From the NCBI GenBank assembly GCA_004556925.1, contig SFFI01000025.1, positions 1 to 14,611 of the forward strand: a stretch of DNA of 14,611 nucleotides, written 5' to 3'. The notes beneath the pieces were generated by a model, which saw only the letters and a program-made list of their open reading frames with translations, was not told the origin of the DNA and searched no databases. This DNA is from Clostridiales bacterium (GTDB lineage Bacteria; Bacillota; Clostridia; Saccharofermentanales; DTU023). How positions within the stretch are numbered: the first letter of the stretch is position 1; each line of letters opens with the position of its first letter. The position numbers and the translations under genes were made by a program. Of the stretch, positions 1-8,319 are shown piece by piece.

Positions 1-1
1 G

Positions 2-40
2 AATCAAGATCTCGCTCAACAACTTGAGCCCTCTTGATTA
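2..40. repeat. Two-tier hairpin-forming inverted repeat
   Basis: AATCAAGA (2-9) pairs with TCTTGATT (33-40), and inside it GCTCAA pairs with TTGAGC across a CAAC loop. No T-tract follows on either strand, so it is not an obvious terminator. An 11-bp direct repeat, CAGAAGGACCA, follows at 41-51 and again at 130-140. The function is unknown. Confidence 0.4.
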
Positions 41-141
41 CAGAAGGACCATGGGCTTTGCCGCATGAGCCTGTCCAAAATTTTGTCCGCACCCCCAAAT
101 CTAAAATACTTGGTCGAGCTGAAGAACGGCAGAAGGACCAC

Positions 142-367
142 ATACTTTCAACTTTCCGGATTTTCTTACAAGTTTGCAGGTTTTGTACGCTGCAGCTGAG
201 AATTTTACGGTAAAATCAGCCTTCCGACCCTTAAAGCACTTGTTTTATGCACTAAATCCGGTGTACAGCTGAATAAATGTATAAAACCGAGGAGCAAAAG
301 TAGAAAGTTGAGGACCTGACGTAAATTATCTGCAAACTTGTAAGAAAAATGAGAGAGTTGGATGTAC
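142..367. repeat. 188-bp inverted-repeat element, copy 1 (with imperfect outer arms)
   Basis: A perfect 19-bp inverted repeat, TTTTCTTACAAGTTTGCAG at 161-179 and its complement at 330-348, encloses exactly 150 bp. The arms extend outward imperfectly to about 38 bp (roughly 30 of 38 matching). A second copy lies at 9234-9460 with the same 19-bp arms, the same 150-bp interior length and the same outer flanks. Its interior ends (ATAATYTACSTC and GCGTACAAAA) are swapped relative to this copy. No transposase is encoded. Short reading frames crossing it are only translations of the arms. It resembles a MITE or an invertible segment. Confidence 0.7.
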
Positions 368-409
368 TGAGGATCACGCCCATAAAATGGCGTAAAAGCA
401 GAAAGAGCC

Positions 410-474
410 AGAGGGTGGGGAGTTGCATTTAGCCTTACAGTAAAATCCACTGAGAATTAAGTCTTACACTCCAT
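410..474. repeat. 65-bp dispersed repeat, copy 1
   Basis: This stretch aligns without gaps to 8222-8286 with roughly 50 or more identical positions out of 65. Shared blocks include GAGTTGCATTTAG, CTTACAG and AGTCTTACACTC. It has an internal echo, AGYCTTACA, about 34 bp apart. It lies just right of the 188-bp element and carries no reading frame. Its nature is unknown. Confidence 0.6.
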
Positions 475-516
475 AAGGTTTTTGAGGCTCCTGGTTAGTA
501 CCCATGTCGGGCATAC

Positions 517-550
517 AAAAAAAGCTCGGCGGAAAGACTTCCGTCGAGCT
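517..550 (-). terminator. Rho-independent terminator of the solute-binding protein gene
   Basis: A 12-bp stem (523-534 with 539-550, one G.U pair) with a 4-nt loop is followed on the minus strand by seven T residues (517-523 read in reverse). It lies 136 nt beyond the stop codon of the large binding-protein gene and should end its transcript. On the plus strand it is followed only by TGTTTT, so it may work weakly in that direction too. Confidence 0.8.
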
Positions 551-563
551 TGTTTTGGCTGAG

Positions 564-668
564 TTATCAACTGGTCCTCGCGAGGAAGCAGAATTTCTCG
601 GATTATAGTGATGCCCTAGCTTCCCTGCCTGCGCGTAGCAGGCTAGGATTTACCAGTTTCGCTGATAA
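564..668 (-). other. Multi-branched inverted-repeat structure in the 3' untranslated region
   Basis: Nested complementary arms are present. TTATCA (564-569) pairs with TGATAA (663-668) and ACTGGT (570-575) with ACCAGT (652-657). Inside are a perfect palindrome CCTCGCGAGG (576-585) and a hairpin made of CCTAGC/GCTAGG (615-620, 642-647) or GCCTGC/GCAGGC (627-632, 638-643). Together they form a closed multi-arm fold, between the stop codon at 686 and the terminator at 517-550. It could be a stabilising 3' UTR structure, a small RNA or a repeat element. The strand is inferred from the terminator. Confidence 0.4.
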
Positions 669-685
669 GAGAAATGTCCCTACTC

Positions 686-3100
686 CTAGTGATAATCCAA
701 GGTGCCACCGTTTTCGGCGACGTAGTCCTTCCAGGCCAGGTCGTCATACTTATAGATGACATGCCCGTAGTCCAGCAGGGGGTGGAGTTCCATATCGGGG
801 CTCTCGTACTCAATTCTTTGGGACCTGAGGGAGGCGGAGGCCGTGAAGTTTAGGGGGCAGGCGGTGTAGTCCTGGAGAACGTAGGCTTCCAGGGTAGACA
901 GGATCTTGATCCGGTCATCTTCTGTAATGCTGCCCTTGCCAAAGGGATGGTCAGGATCCTGGCCCATCATGGCAGTCCACCAGTCCATGGGCGTAAGGGA
1001 GTAGGTCTCCCCGGCGATCTCGATATCAATCTTTTCGGCTTCTGGGTCAAAGGCTTGGGCATAGCGGTAATTGGGACTCAGGAAGACTTCGAAAAGATCG
1101 AAGGGGTCCATGATAGCGCCTGACCAGCCCGCGAGTAGCAGGTCTGTTTGGCCGTTGCGGAAAAGTTTGCTGGATTGGGTACCGGCGCTGGGATCGTAGT
1201 CTACCACTAAACGGCCTTCCAGCTTGGTGCCTTGGACTGCCTTCATCCAGGCTTCATTCAAGAAAGTATAGTTTCGCTGGGCACTTTCGTTGTCGTCGCG
1301 GAAGCTAAAGACCAGGTTGACGGTATCACCCTCATGAATTAAGCCCTGGGCTTCTGCGATGTCGTAAGCTTCATCGAAGAGCTTACGGGCGGCATCCAGG
1401 TCATAGCCGGTCAAGGCATCGTAGGCTTCATCCAGATCGGCAAAGTCTTTGCCTTCTCCGTATTCAATACCGTAAACCTGGCAGAGGGCTGCCTTGGCGG
1501 CATCGTAGTCACGGTAGGGGGTCATGGTGTCAGGGTCCGCAATATAGAGGGGGCTGATCAGACCAAATCCAGGGAAGTTAGAGGCAGAAGTAGTCGTGCA
1601 GAAGGCCGTGCGGTCAATAGACCAGGTCAAGGCCTTACGGAATTCGGGAATGGTTAAAATCCGGCGGCAGACACCCTCGGTTTCACGGGCCTCGAGGGCT
1701 TCTGCATTAGACTGGATATTGAGAATCTGGGTGTTCGCTTCCAGGGTATAGTAAATATAATCTGAACCCCGGTATTCTTCTACTTCGTCCGGCTGTAGGT
1801 CATAGCTATTCAGCTGTCCCTTGAGGAACATCTGATAGCGAGTGCTGGGCTCTTTGACAACTTGATAGTAAATGCGGTCCTCCGGGTGCTGCTCGGTGAG
1901 ACGTTCATCCTGCCAGCCAAACCAGTTCTCGTTGCGGACCAGGTCAAAGAATTTATCATCCTGGAAGCCCACTAATTTGTAGGGGCCATAGCTGGCGGTA
2001 GTCTCTAAGCTGGTGCCATAGTTTGAAGTCACCAGTTCAGAATCTTCGGAGGTCTGCTTGCAGGCTTCATAGAGGTCTTCCTTGACCAGGTAGAGATCGC
2101 GACAGTTCCAATAGAAATCAAAACCAACCAGGGGGTTGTCTAAGATCATGACAAATTCCAGGTCACCGGTTTTTTCAAAACCGACTTCGGAGAAATCCAC
2201 GGCTGGATATTGGTAGGGTACGGCTGCTTCCTGGGTAAAATACAGGAAGCCGTTTTCTTCCGTGTCGCCCCATTCAAGTATTTTCGCGACATAGATATCG
2301 CGGAGTTCATTGAGGGTCAAGCCTGTGTCGACATAGGCATCTTCGAAGCCTTCTTCGACCCATTCGCCGTCCTGGTACATTTCACCAAAGGAGTAGTCCC
2401 AGTTCAGCAGGGCAGGCTCCTCGCCGTGTTCGGTCAAGAAATCTTCGACGGAGTCGTAGCCCAGGAGAGCCGAATATTTGTCGATCGTCATTTCCGCATC
2501 GGAGCCCTGTTTGAGGTAGTTCTCCGCATTGTGGACAACTTTCGTGCTCGCATAAAGGAGGTCCGCGCGGTGGTTAAACATTTTGGGGTTCAGCTGTTGC
2601 TGTACGGAATACATAAAGCTATCCGCATTGATAGGGGTACCATCATCCCACTTGAGGTCGCCACGCAGGACATATTTGAAGGCATAGCCTTCGGTCGCAT
2701 CTGCAGGCACGGCGTAGCGCTCATCTCCTGCGTAATCCTGGGTCACATCTGTGGGGACCTCAGCGCACATGACCGGCTTGATCGTGTAGCCAGAGGTCCA
2801 CTTGCCCGGCTCATAGTCAAAGGCAAACATCTCAGAGCTGAGATAACTCAAAAGCTCGGATTCAATGCTCTCTTCATCGGCATGGGGATTCCAGGTATCG
2901 GGGGTCTGGGCCATGGTCAGCATGCTGGTAATCTTACCAGCCTCCGCCTCATCAGAGAGATCAACCATCTCCGCTATGTCTTCTTGGGGAGCGGCCTCTT
3001 CGGGCGTTTCAGCGTCTTCAGCGTAGGCGAAGGGTGCGAGCAAGCTGAGCACCAGGGCCAAGGCTAAAGCCAGGGCAGTTAACTTAGGAAACTTGTTCAA
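686..3100 (-). CDS. Secreted ABC-type peptide/solute-binding protein (SBP_bac_5 family), about 804 aa
   Basis: This is an extracellular solute-binding protein of the OppA/DppA type, which captures peptides or similar ligands for an ABC importer. The N-terminus is a clear signal peptide (basic start, Leu/Ala-rich core) ending in AYA before ED, which suggests signal peptidase I cleavage. There is no lipobox cysteine, unusual for a Gram-positive binding protein. After an acidic linker come family-typical segments: WNPHADEES near residue 70, YVLRGDLKWDDGTPINADSF near 150, and a second lobe with FRKALTWSIDRTAF near 490. At about 800 residues it is much longer than usual (500-600). Start choice is uncertain: the AGAGGA site lies 4 nt before a TTG at 3106 and 10 nt before the TTG at 3100 used here. 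No permease or ATPase gene is adjacent, so it seems monocistronic. Ligand unknown. Confidence 0.88.
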   Translation of the reverse strand: MNKFPKLTALALALALVLSLLAPFAYAEDAETPEEAAPQEDIAEMVDLSDEAEAGKITSMLTMAQTPDTWNPHADEESIESELLSYLSSEMFAFDYEPGKWTSGYTIKPVMCAEVPTDVTQDYAGDERYAVPADATEGYAFKYVLRGDLKWDDGTPINADSFMYSVQQQLNPKMFNHRADLLYASTKVVHNAENYLKQGSDAEMTIDKYSALLGYDSVEDFLTEHGEEPALLNWDYSFGEMYQDGEWVEEGFEDAYVDTGLTLNELRDIYVAKILEWGDTEENGFLYFTQEAAVPYQYPAVDFSEVGFEKTGDLEFVMILDNPLVGFDFYWNCRDLYLVKEDLYEACKQTSEDSELVTSNYGTSLETTASYGPYKLVGFQDDKFFDLVRNENWFGWQDERLTEQHPEDRIYYQVVKEPSTRYQMFLKGQLNSYDLQPDEVEEYRGSDYIYYTLEANTQILNIQSNAEALEARETEGVCRRILTIPEFRKALTWSIDRTAFCTTTSASNFPGFGLISPLYIADPDTMTPYRDYDAAKAALCQVYGIEYGEGKDFADLDEAYDALTGYDLDAARKLFDEAYDIAEAQGLIHEGDTVNLVFSFRDDNESAQRNYTFLNEAWMKAVQGTKLEGRLVVDYDPSAGTQSSKLFRNGQTDLLLAGWSGAIMDPFDLFEVFLSPNYRYAQAFDPEAEKIDIEIAGETYSLTPMDWWTAMMGQDPDHPFGKGSITEDDRIKILSTLEAYVLQDYTACPLNFTASASLRSQRIEYESPDMELHPLLDYGHVIYKYDDLAWKDYVAENGGTLDYH

Positions 3101-3137
3101 AGTCAATAGTCCTCTTTCTGTGTATTTTCTGTGTTGA

Positions 3138-3191
3138 AATCAGTACAGGCCTCACTTGTGAGTGCACATCCTGATTCCATGCTCTATCATA
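3138..3191 (-). promoter_or_regulatory. Possible operator palindrome and -10 of the binding-protein gene
   Basis: The divergent intergenic region contains a perfect palindrome, CTCACTTGTGAG (3151-3162), enclosed by AATCAG (3138-3143) and CTGATT (3171-3176), so it is symmetric on two levels. Upstream for the minus strand is a -10-like TATGAT (complement of 3186-3191), but no good -35 element is visible. If this is the promoter, the palindrome falls in the transcribed leader, where it could be an operator or an RNA hairpin. Weak evidence. Confidence 0.3.
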
Positions 3192-3289
3192 CACAAAAGA
3201 AGTCATCTTAAAAAATTTTGTATGCGCTTCAAGTAACCAGGACCAGCCAGTCCCGATATTGACTGATCTCTTCTATGAAAGGAATGCTT

Positions 3290-3973
3290 ATGTTAAACAA
3301 GAACCAAGAGCCTGTCGGTACCCCAAACCTGAAGTCAGATGCCCACTGTGCTTATTGTAGCGTTGCTGCTTGCTGCCATGACAGCAAAGATAAGCTGCCG
3401 GCCTTCTGCCCTATGGATAATAGCCCCTCTATCTACGAAAAAGCCCTGGCCGAAGTGACTTCGCCACAATATAAGGATTTTTATATCGAATCTGCCCGTA
3501 TTGAGCATGACGGCTATGGCAACTGGCCGCGGGTCCGGGAAACCATCGAATTGATTAAGCGTATGGGCTATACAAAAGTTGGCCTAGCGTTTTGCCGCGG
3601 TCTAAGCAAGGAAGCAGAAGCTTTTGCCCAGATCTGCCAGGATAATGATATCCAGCTGGTCTCCGCCATGTGCAAGACCGGGGGCGTGGATAAGTGCCAG
3701 GTAGGGGTCACCGAAGAAGAAAAACTCCATCCCGACCACTTTGAGCCGATGTGCAACCCCGTGGCCCAAGCCATGATTCTCAACGAAGCTCAGACGGAAT
3801 TCAACGTCATCTTAGGGCTTTGTGTGGGCCATGATTCCCTCTTCTGTAAATATTCAGAGGCCCTTTGTACCACCCTCGTGGTTAAGGACCGGGCCACCGG
3901 CCACAATCCCGCAGTAGCCCTCTATTTGAAAGACGGCTATTTCAAGTCCAAGCTGGATTTGCAAAATAAATAA
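3290..3973 (+). CDS. DUF1847 family cysteine-rich protein (227 aa)
   Basis: This is a cytosolic protein of the DUF1847 family, whose biochemical role is unknown. The family is assumed to bind metal because of its conserved cysteines. Seen here: an N-terminal CxxCxxxxCC cluster (Cys20, 23, 28, 29) with Cys40 shortly after, a central VGLAFCRGL segment, a KTGGVDKC segment, and a C-terminal block GLCVGHDSLFCKYSEA followed by VKDRATGHNP. Family recognition rests on this pattern and a typical length of about 220-240 residues. Three ATGs occur at 3275, 3284 and 3290. AAAGGA at 3278-3283 is 6 nt before 3290, so that start is preferred. It is transcribed divergently from the binding-protein gene and has no partner gene, so context adds nothing about its job. 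There is no signal peptide or membrane segment. Confidence 0.85.
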   Translation: MLNKNQEPVGTPNLKSDAHCAYCSVAACCHDSKDKLPAFCPMDNSPSIYEKALAEVTSPQYKDFYIESARIEHDGYGNWPRVRETIELIKRMGYTKVGLAFCRGLSKEAEAFAQICQDNDIQLVSAMCKTGGVDKCQVGVTEEEKLHPDHFEPMCNPVAQAMILNEAQTEFNVILGLCVGHDSLFCKYSEALCTTLVVKDRATGHNPAVALYLKDGYFKSKLDLQNK

Positions 3974-4013
3974 GGAAGGCCAAGATAGCCAGCCCGCTCT
4001 CTCGGCCTCCCTT
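3962..4013 (-). terminator. Terminator of the LRR/RsiV-like operon
   Basis: Arms at 3972-3985 and 4000-4013 form a 14-bp stem. Two positions are G.U pairs in minus-strand RNA but A.C mismatches in plus-strand RNA, and the minus strand then reads into TTATTTATTTTG. It therefore suits the leftward transcript that ends at 4034 better than the DUF1847 transcript it immediately follows, though it may act on both. Confidence 0.6.
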
Positions 4014-4033
4014 AAAGGGCTGAATAAAATTGC

Positions 4034-4609
4034 TTATTTCTCTGTGTCTAACTCCCCTAGCACATCGGTAAGATAGGCCTCCGGGTCTGGGCTTTCTACA
4101 AAAGAGGGGTCCAGGTGGGTGAGAAAATGCCAGTCCGCCTGGGGGCTGGTCCGGTAGAGGATGGCTTCGCCGTCCTCAGAACCTAAAAAGGATCGAGTGA
4201 CTTCTAGGCCGCGGCTAGTCAAGGCTGCTTGGGCCAGTTGATAGGCGGCTTCCCGCTTGTCCAAGTAGGTCTTAACATCGGAATTGTCAATCGAGTAGGC
4301 ATCTACCCTGGTGGCGCCAGCCACCAGGCCCTGGCCGGGCAGGGAGAGATTAGGCACTTCTTTCCAAGTAATCTCTATCCGGTCTTGGCCTGGAAACATG
4401 AAGCGGGTAAAGGGGACCCGGTGCTGGTTATGGACAACTTCCATATAATCGGGTAACTGGTTCGGCTGGATAAATTCATAGGAAAAGCCCTCGACCTCTT
4501 CCCGGACATAGCCGGGAATTTTGCGGGCAAAGGCCTGGCCTTCCTCTAAGCTGTCGAAGAGGGCCAGGTCTACACTGGAGTCTTCCTGATAAAGTTCTAA
4601 AATAAACAC
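4034..4609 (-). CDS. Uncharacterised 191-aa protein, third gene of the LRR/RsiV-like operon
   Basis: I do not recognise a family. The product is acidic, with no signal peptide, membrane segment or cysteine, so it is probably cytosolic. The first third (MFILELYQEDSS, then LFDSLEEGQAFARKIPGY) looks like a small alpha/beta domain. The middle has ITWKEVPNLSLP, and the C-terminal part has a helix-rich segment (YLDKREAAYQLAQAALTSRG). The start is a GTG with AGGAG 6 nt upstream, which fixes it well. It lies 67 nt after the broken RsiV-like gene and just before the operon terminator, and unlike its two upstream neighbours its frame is intact. It shares no visible sequence with them. It could be an accessory or immunity-like partner, but nothing in the sequence shows that. 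Confidence 0.75.
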   Translation of the reverse strand: MFILELYQEDSSVDLALFDSLEEGQAFARKIPGYVREEVEGFSYEFIQPNQLPDYMEVVHNQHRVPFTRFMFPGQDRIEITWKEVPNLSLPGQGLVAGATRVDAYSIDNSDVKTYLDKREAAYQLAQAALTSRGLEVTRSFLGSEDGEAILYRTSPQADWHFLTHLDPSFVESPDPEAYLTDVLGELDTEK

Positions 4610-4675
4610 GTTATACTCCTGTCGATTACTAAGTTATTGGTAACTTCTATTTGTTACTCCTCTTGCCTGCTCCAG

Positions 4676-6380
4676 CTATTCCGTGAGCTGGAGCCAAATC
4701 ATCTCGCCGGTCGCCTGGCTGGGGAGGTCAGACAAAGGATAGCAGATTTCTCCCTTGCCCGTACGGATGCAGATAGTGAGGTCTTGGGCAGACTGGGCAG
4801 GGTAGATCACTAAAAGGGACTGGCCCCTGACCAGCTGGGCTTGGTATTTTATCTGGTCTGGATCGCCCTGGCCAGACCCACTCTGAGATTCCACCGTCAC
4901 TTGGGCCTCTGGCTCCATGAGGGTGAGCAAGCAGTTGTCCATCTCCTCATCTGTTGAGTTTACAGGCGAGGTCAACCACATCGCAGGCAGGTTTTGAGCC
5001 TCTTCTGCCCCACTATCGGACCCATTGTCGGATAGGTTAGCGATCAGATGGGGACGGGCCAGCCATTCATCGTAGGCATCTAGCTGGGGGATGATTAGGG
5101 CCGTAGCCTCACGATCCAGACCATCCTCGATGAGGTCACCATCGTAGTAACTAAAATTTTCTGTCGCATAGGACCATTCATCCATAACGATATCGTAGTC
5201 CAGGACAGCGCCGTCATAGACTGTGACACCGCACCAGCCCACGTTGCTTTTATGGTCCGCTAGGTCTTCATAGGCTTCTACCAGGTAGGAAGGTTCCCAG
5301 CGGTCTTCATTGAGCGCTATACTTTGCATCCCTGTCAGGGCCAAGCTGACGGGAATGCCTTCGGGGGGTGCGGTCCTGGTCGTCCAAGAGAAAATGCTTG
5401 CGCGCGGCATTTAGGGCTGCTTGGGGGCTAACCATGCCGTAGCCCAAAATCTCGTTGCCAAAGAGATCAAAAGTCGCCAAGGCAGTGGCCTGGTCACTCG
5501 TCCGCACGAAGGGAATCTGGCTTTCAAAGTAGCCGGCCCCGGCCATAGTGGGCAGGAAGGCGCTAATATAAAGGCGGCCTGACCCCAGATAGGCAAGGGC
5601 AGGCGGTTCCAGGCTGAGCCCATAGTCATCCGGCCTGTCCTCTAAAAAAGCTTGGAAGTGGTCCAGGCAATAGTCTAGGGTCTGGGCAAAGTCTTCCCAC
5701 TGATAGTCTGAATCGGCTAGGTCGGCTGCCTCAGGCACTTGGCCTGCCTCGCAAGCCTGATAGACCCGCATCCGGGCATACTCTTGGGCCAAGAACTGGC
5801 TACCAATCTCTTGGATGCTGTATTTCACATCGTCATCTGTGAAGCCCGCCTTACGCAGAAGATCTGCATAGCCCAACTCCTGGCCGGTTTGCAGGTCTAA
5901 ATTTAAGGAAAAATGTTTATACTCCAGAGGACCAAGAGGGCCAAGGGGGGTGTAGCGCACTAGGATTGATAGGATATTGTCCTCTAAACTCACAAAGGTA
6001 GACACCAGGCTATTATCGCTCGCCTCAGGCTAATCCCAATTTTCCCTTGCCGCCTGGGCCTGGATTTCTGCAATATTCTCGTCTTGGGTTTGTATCACCT
6101 CCTGCAGTTTGGCCATAAATTTCTGACTAGCAGGATTTTGTCCCAGGCTTGGTTTCGTGAAGGCAGGCAAAAGCCTACTGCCCATGGGTGTTTCTGTATA
6201 GTTCAGAACCACATAATCTTCAAAAGTAGAGTCCGCATACTCCGCCAGGACCTGGCCAGACAAGCCTACTAGCATGCTGACCAGGAGGCAGAGGGCGGTA
6301 CAGAGGGCGCCAAACCTGTGTAGGGACCACTTGCCAAGTGACTGGCGGGTCCAGTCCATTTTGAATAGTCTTGTCTTCAT
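4676..6380 (-). pseudogene. RsiV/DUF3298-like secreted protein, broken by an amber stop and a frameshift
   Basis: Joined, the pieces make one protein of about 566 residues. It starts at ATG 6380 (GGAGG 8 nt upstream, MKTRLFKMDW), followed by a signal or anchor helix (ALCTALCLLVSMLVGLSG). An in-frame TAG at 6032-6030 interrupts it, and the same frame continues directly (PEASDNSLVSTFVSLEDN). The next part resembles the DUF3298/RsiV extracellular domain: ILSILVRY, then FSLNLDLQTGQELGYADLL, then a helical segment. In a six-base G/C run at 5363-5368 the frame shifts; removing one base links DDQDRTP to EGIPVSLALTG and the remaining 220 or so residues. The last 85 residues match the C-terminal domain of the LRR protein upstream (CLLT, VTVE, GQSLLVIYP, LS.L). 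Family assignment is moderate. The breaks may be real decay, phase variation or sequencing error. Confidence 0.65.
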
Positions 6381-6427
6381 CTTATCTTCCTCCACTTTCT
6401 TTCCTTGCCATCAAGCAGTAGCTAGCA

Positions 6428-8027
6428 CTATTTTAAATCATATTTGAGATAAACCTGCCGTTCCTCCTCGTAGTTCAGGTAGGACAAGTTGAAGAAGGCC
6501 TCACCCTGATCCGTTGTCACCCGGACACCTACGTGCTTTTCATCAATCCAGGGATAGGTCACCACGAGGGATTGGCCTGCTTGCAGGGTTTCACTGTAGA
6601 TCGTGTAATCCATAATCCCCCACTCGCCTGAAGAGTTCCCATATTCGACAGTCACCAGGGCGTTATCTTCCCCTACGGTCAGCAAGCAAGTGAGGTAGTC
6701 CTCGGCAGGATAGGGTTCAGATTCAACTGACTCCTGCCCCCAGGAGGACCTGCTTGAGGTCTAAGCCATCAAAGGTTCCAGCGGGGATCTGACCCTTGTC
6801 GAGGGTCAGAGTCTCTAAGGCACTGCAGTCTTGGAAGGCGTCCGCAGGTAGGAGGCTGGCATCGGAGCGAATGTGTAAGTCTTTTAAGCCAGTGCAACCA
6901 GCAAAGGCCTTGGCCCCAATATCTGTCAGGGAATCTGGCAAGTCCAGGCTGGTCAGCTTTTTACAATTCGCAAAGGCCTCAGGCCCAATGGTCGTGATGG
7001 AGTCAAAAAGCTCCACATACTCAAGAGAGCTGTCCTTGAAGGCTTCTGCTCCAATGGTGGTAAACCAATTGGCATGGTGGGGGTAGAAAGACCGGATATG
7101 CTGGTTGCCCTTAAAGAGGCCATCCCCCAAGGCATAAATCTCTTCGTCTGCATCGCCGGATGTCCATACTGTGAGGTCGGCCTTCTCCCCTTTATACATC
7201 TCCCAGCCCCCATCGGTAACCCGGGTCAGGGCATCGTCATCTTCGGGATATTCGGCCACTTCCTCTGGGGGATTACTCCGCCAAACCGTGCAAGCAGGGG
7301 CAAATTTTGCAAAGACCTTTTCGGCCGCTGCCTCTTGGGCCCGGCTAGCTGTCCAGGCAATATCTACGTCGGTAAAGGCTTGGCCCTTAAAAACCTGCTT
7401 CCCTAGCTTGGGGAGGTCAGCCCCGGCAAAGGCTAAATAGCGGATGTCATCTTCCGCAAAGGCCTGGTCGCCAATCTTTTCAAGGTTGGCGGGGAAGAAG
7501 ACAGACCATACGCCGGTATTATTGTAAAAAGCTTTCGCGCCAATGGTTTTAAGCTTGTCCGGTAGATAGAGATCCCCCTGCTGATCCTGGTAGCCCAGGC
7601 TGGGGGAGAAATAAAAGGCCTCGTCGCCATTCGCGCCGACGTTGGCCGGGATGGTGAGCTCCTGGAGTTTGGGGCAGGACTCAAAGTTAAAGCCACTAAT
7701 AGCCAGCAAGCTAGAGGGTAGGTGGACCTTTTTTAGCTCGGGGCAGTCGGCAATAGCGCCCTCCATGATGCTCAAAAGGCCTTCAGGTAAAGTCAGTTCT
7801 TGCAAGTGAGGCTTTTCCGTAAAAACGCCCTTGCCCAGGCGTTCGACCGGGACGCCCTCAATCTCGTCAGGGACCTGGACCGAGGTCTCCTCGCCCAGGT
7901 AGGCCATCAGAGTCCCGCTGGCATGGTCAATTTCAAACTGTCGGGATGAATCTTCCGCGCCTCGTACGATGACAGGCTGCAAGAGCAAACAGCAGGCGAG
8001 CAGCCAGACAAAAAACTTCTTCATCAT
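6428..8027 (-). pseudogene. BspA-type leucine-rich-repeat secreted protein with shared C-terminal domain, frameshifted near its end
   Basis: The first 434 codons (8027-6723) are intact. They encode a signal peptide (MMKKFFVWLLACCLLLQPVIVRGAED) and then BspA/LRR_5-type repeats of about 22-23 residues, e.g. LQELTLPEGLLSIMEGAI, LKTIGAKAFYNNT and LDLPDSLTDIGAKAFAGCTG. An acidic spacer (about residues 255-310) splits the repeats. Such proteins act outside the cell, often in adhesion or protein contact. The frame ends as LLGAGVS, but dropping one base from the five-base run at 6737-6741 continues it as GQESVESEPYPAEDYLTCLL into an 85-residue domain ending at 6428, homologous to the end of the next gene. 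Restored length is about 532 aa. ATG 8027 (or 8024) has GAGG 5-8 nt upstream. It may still make a product lacking the C-terminal domain. Confidence 0.75.
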
Positions 8028-8140
8028 ACATACCTCAAAGTCTAAAGCCCGACCCTGCAAGCATCAGTCACAACTAAGTAAGCTCACGGCACAGGTAGCT
8101 ATGCACAAGCTACAAGTAATCGGATTTTTCTCTTAGTATA

Positions 8141-8169
8141 ATTATAAAACATGATAAATCAATACGCAA
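8141..8169 (-). promoter_or_regulatory. Promoter of the LRR/RsiV-like operon
   Basis: On the minus strand TTGCGT (complement of 8164-8169) and a perfect TATAAT (complement of 8141-8146) are 17 nt apart. Transcription would start near 8134, giving a leader of about 105 nt before ATG 8027. Confidence 0.6.
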
Positions 8170-8221
8170 GTTCGATGAATTAGTTCGGCGAGAATGGTAA
8201 AGTGAAAATAAACTCCACACC

Positions 8222-8286
8222 AAAGGGTCGGGAGTTGCATTTAGTCTTACAGCAAATTCCCCTGGAAATTCAGTCTTACACTCAAC
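8222..8286. repeat. 65-bp dispersed repeat, copy 2
   Basis: Gap-free match to 410-474 in the same orientation, with long identical blocks (GGGAGTTGCATTTAG apart from one base, AGTCTTACACTC). It is immediately followed by GAAGCTCGGTGG, which resembles the left arm of the terminator at 523-534, so the similarity to the left end of the window may extend further in patches. Confidence 0.6.
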
Positions 8287-8319
8287 AGGAGAGAAGCTCG
8301 GTGGGCATCATGGGTACTT

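Noticed and set aside
205..450. 81-codon minus-strand reading frame
   Set aside because: It lies over the 188-bp element and the 65-bp repeat. Its FSYKFADNL segment is just a translation of the inverted-repeat arm and reappears at 9240-9300; there is no ribosome binding site.
6030..6032. TAG read as selenocysteine-like or pyrrolysine recoding
   Set aside because: The context is a charged surface-protein region, a nearby frameshift also breaks the gene, and no recoding genes or downstream element are visible. A nonsense mutation is simpler.
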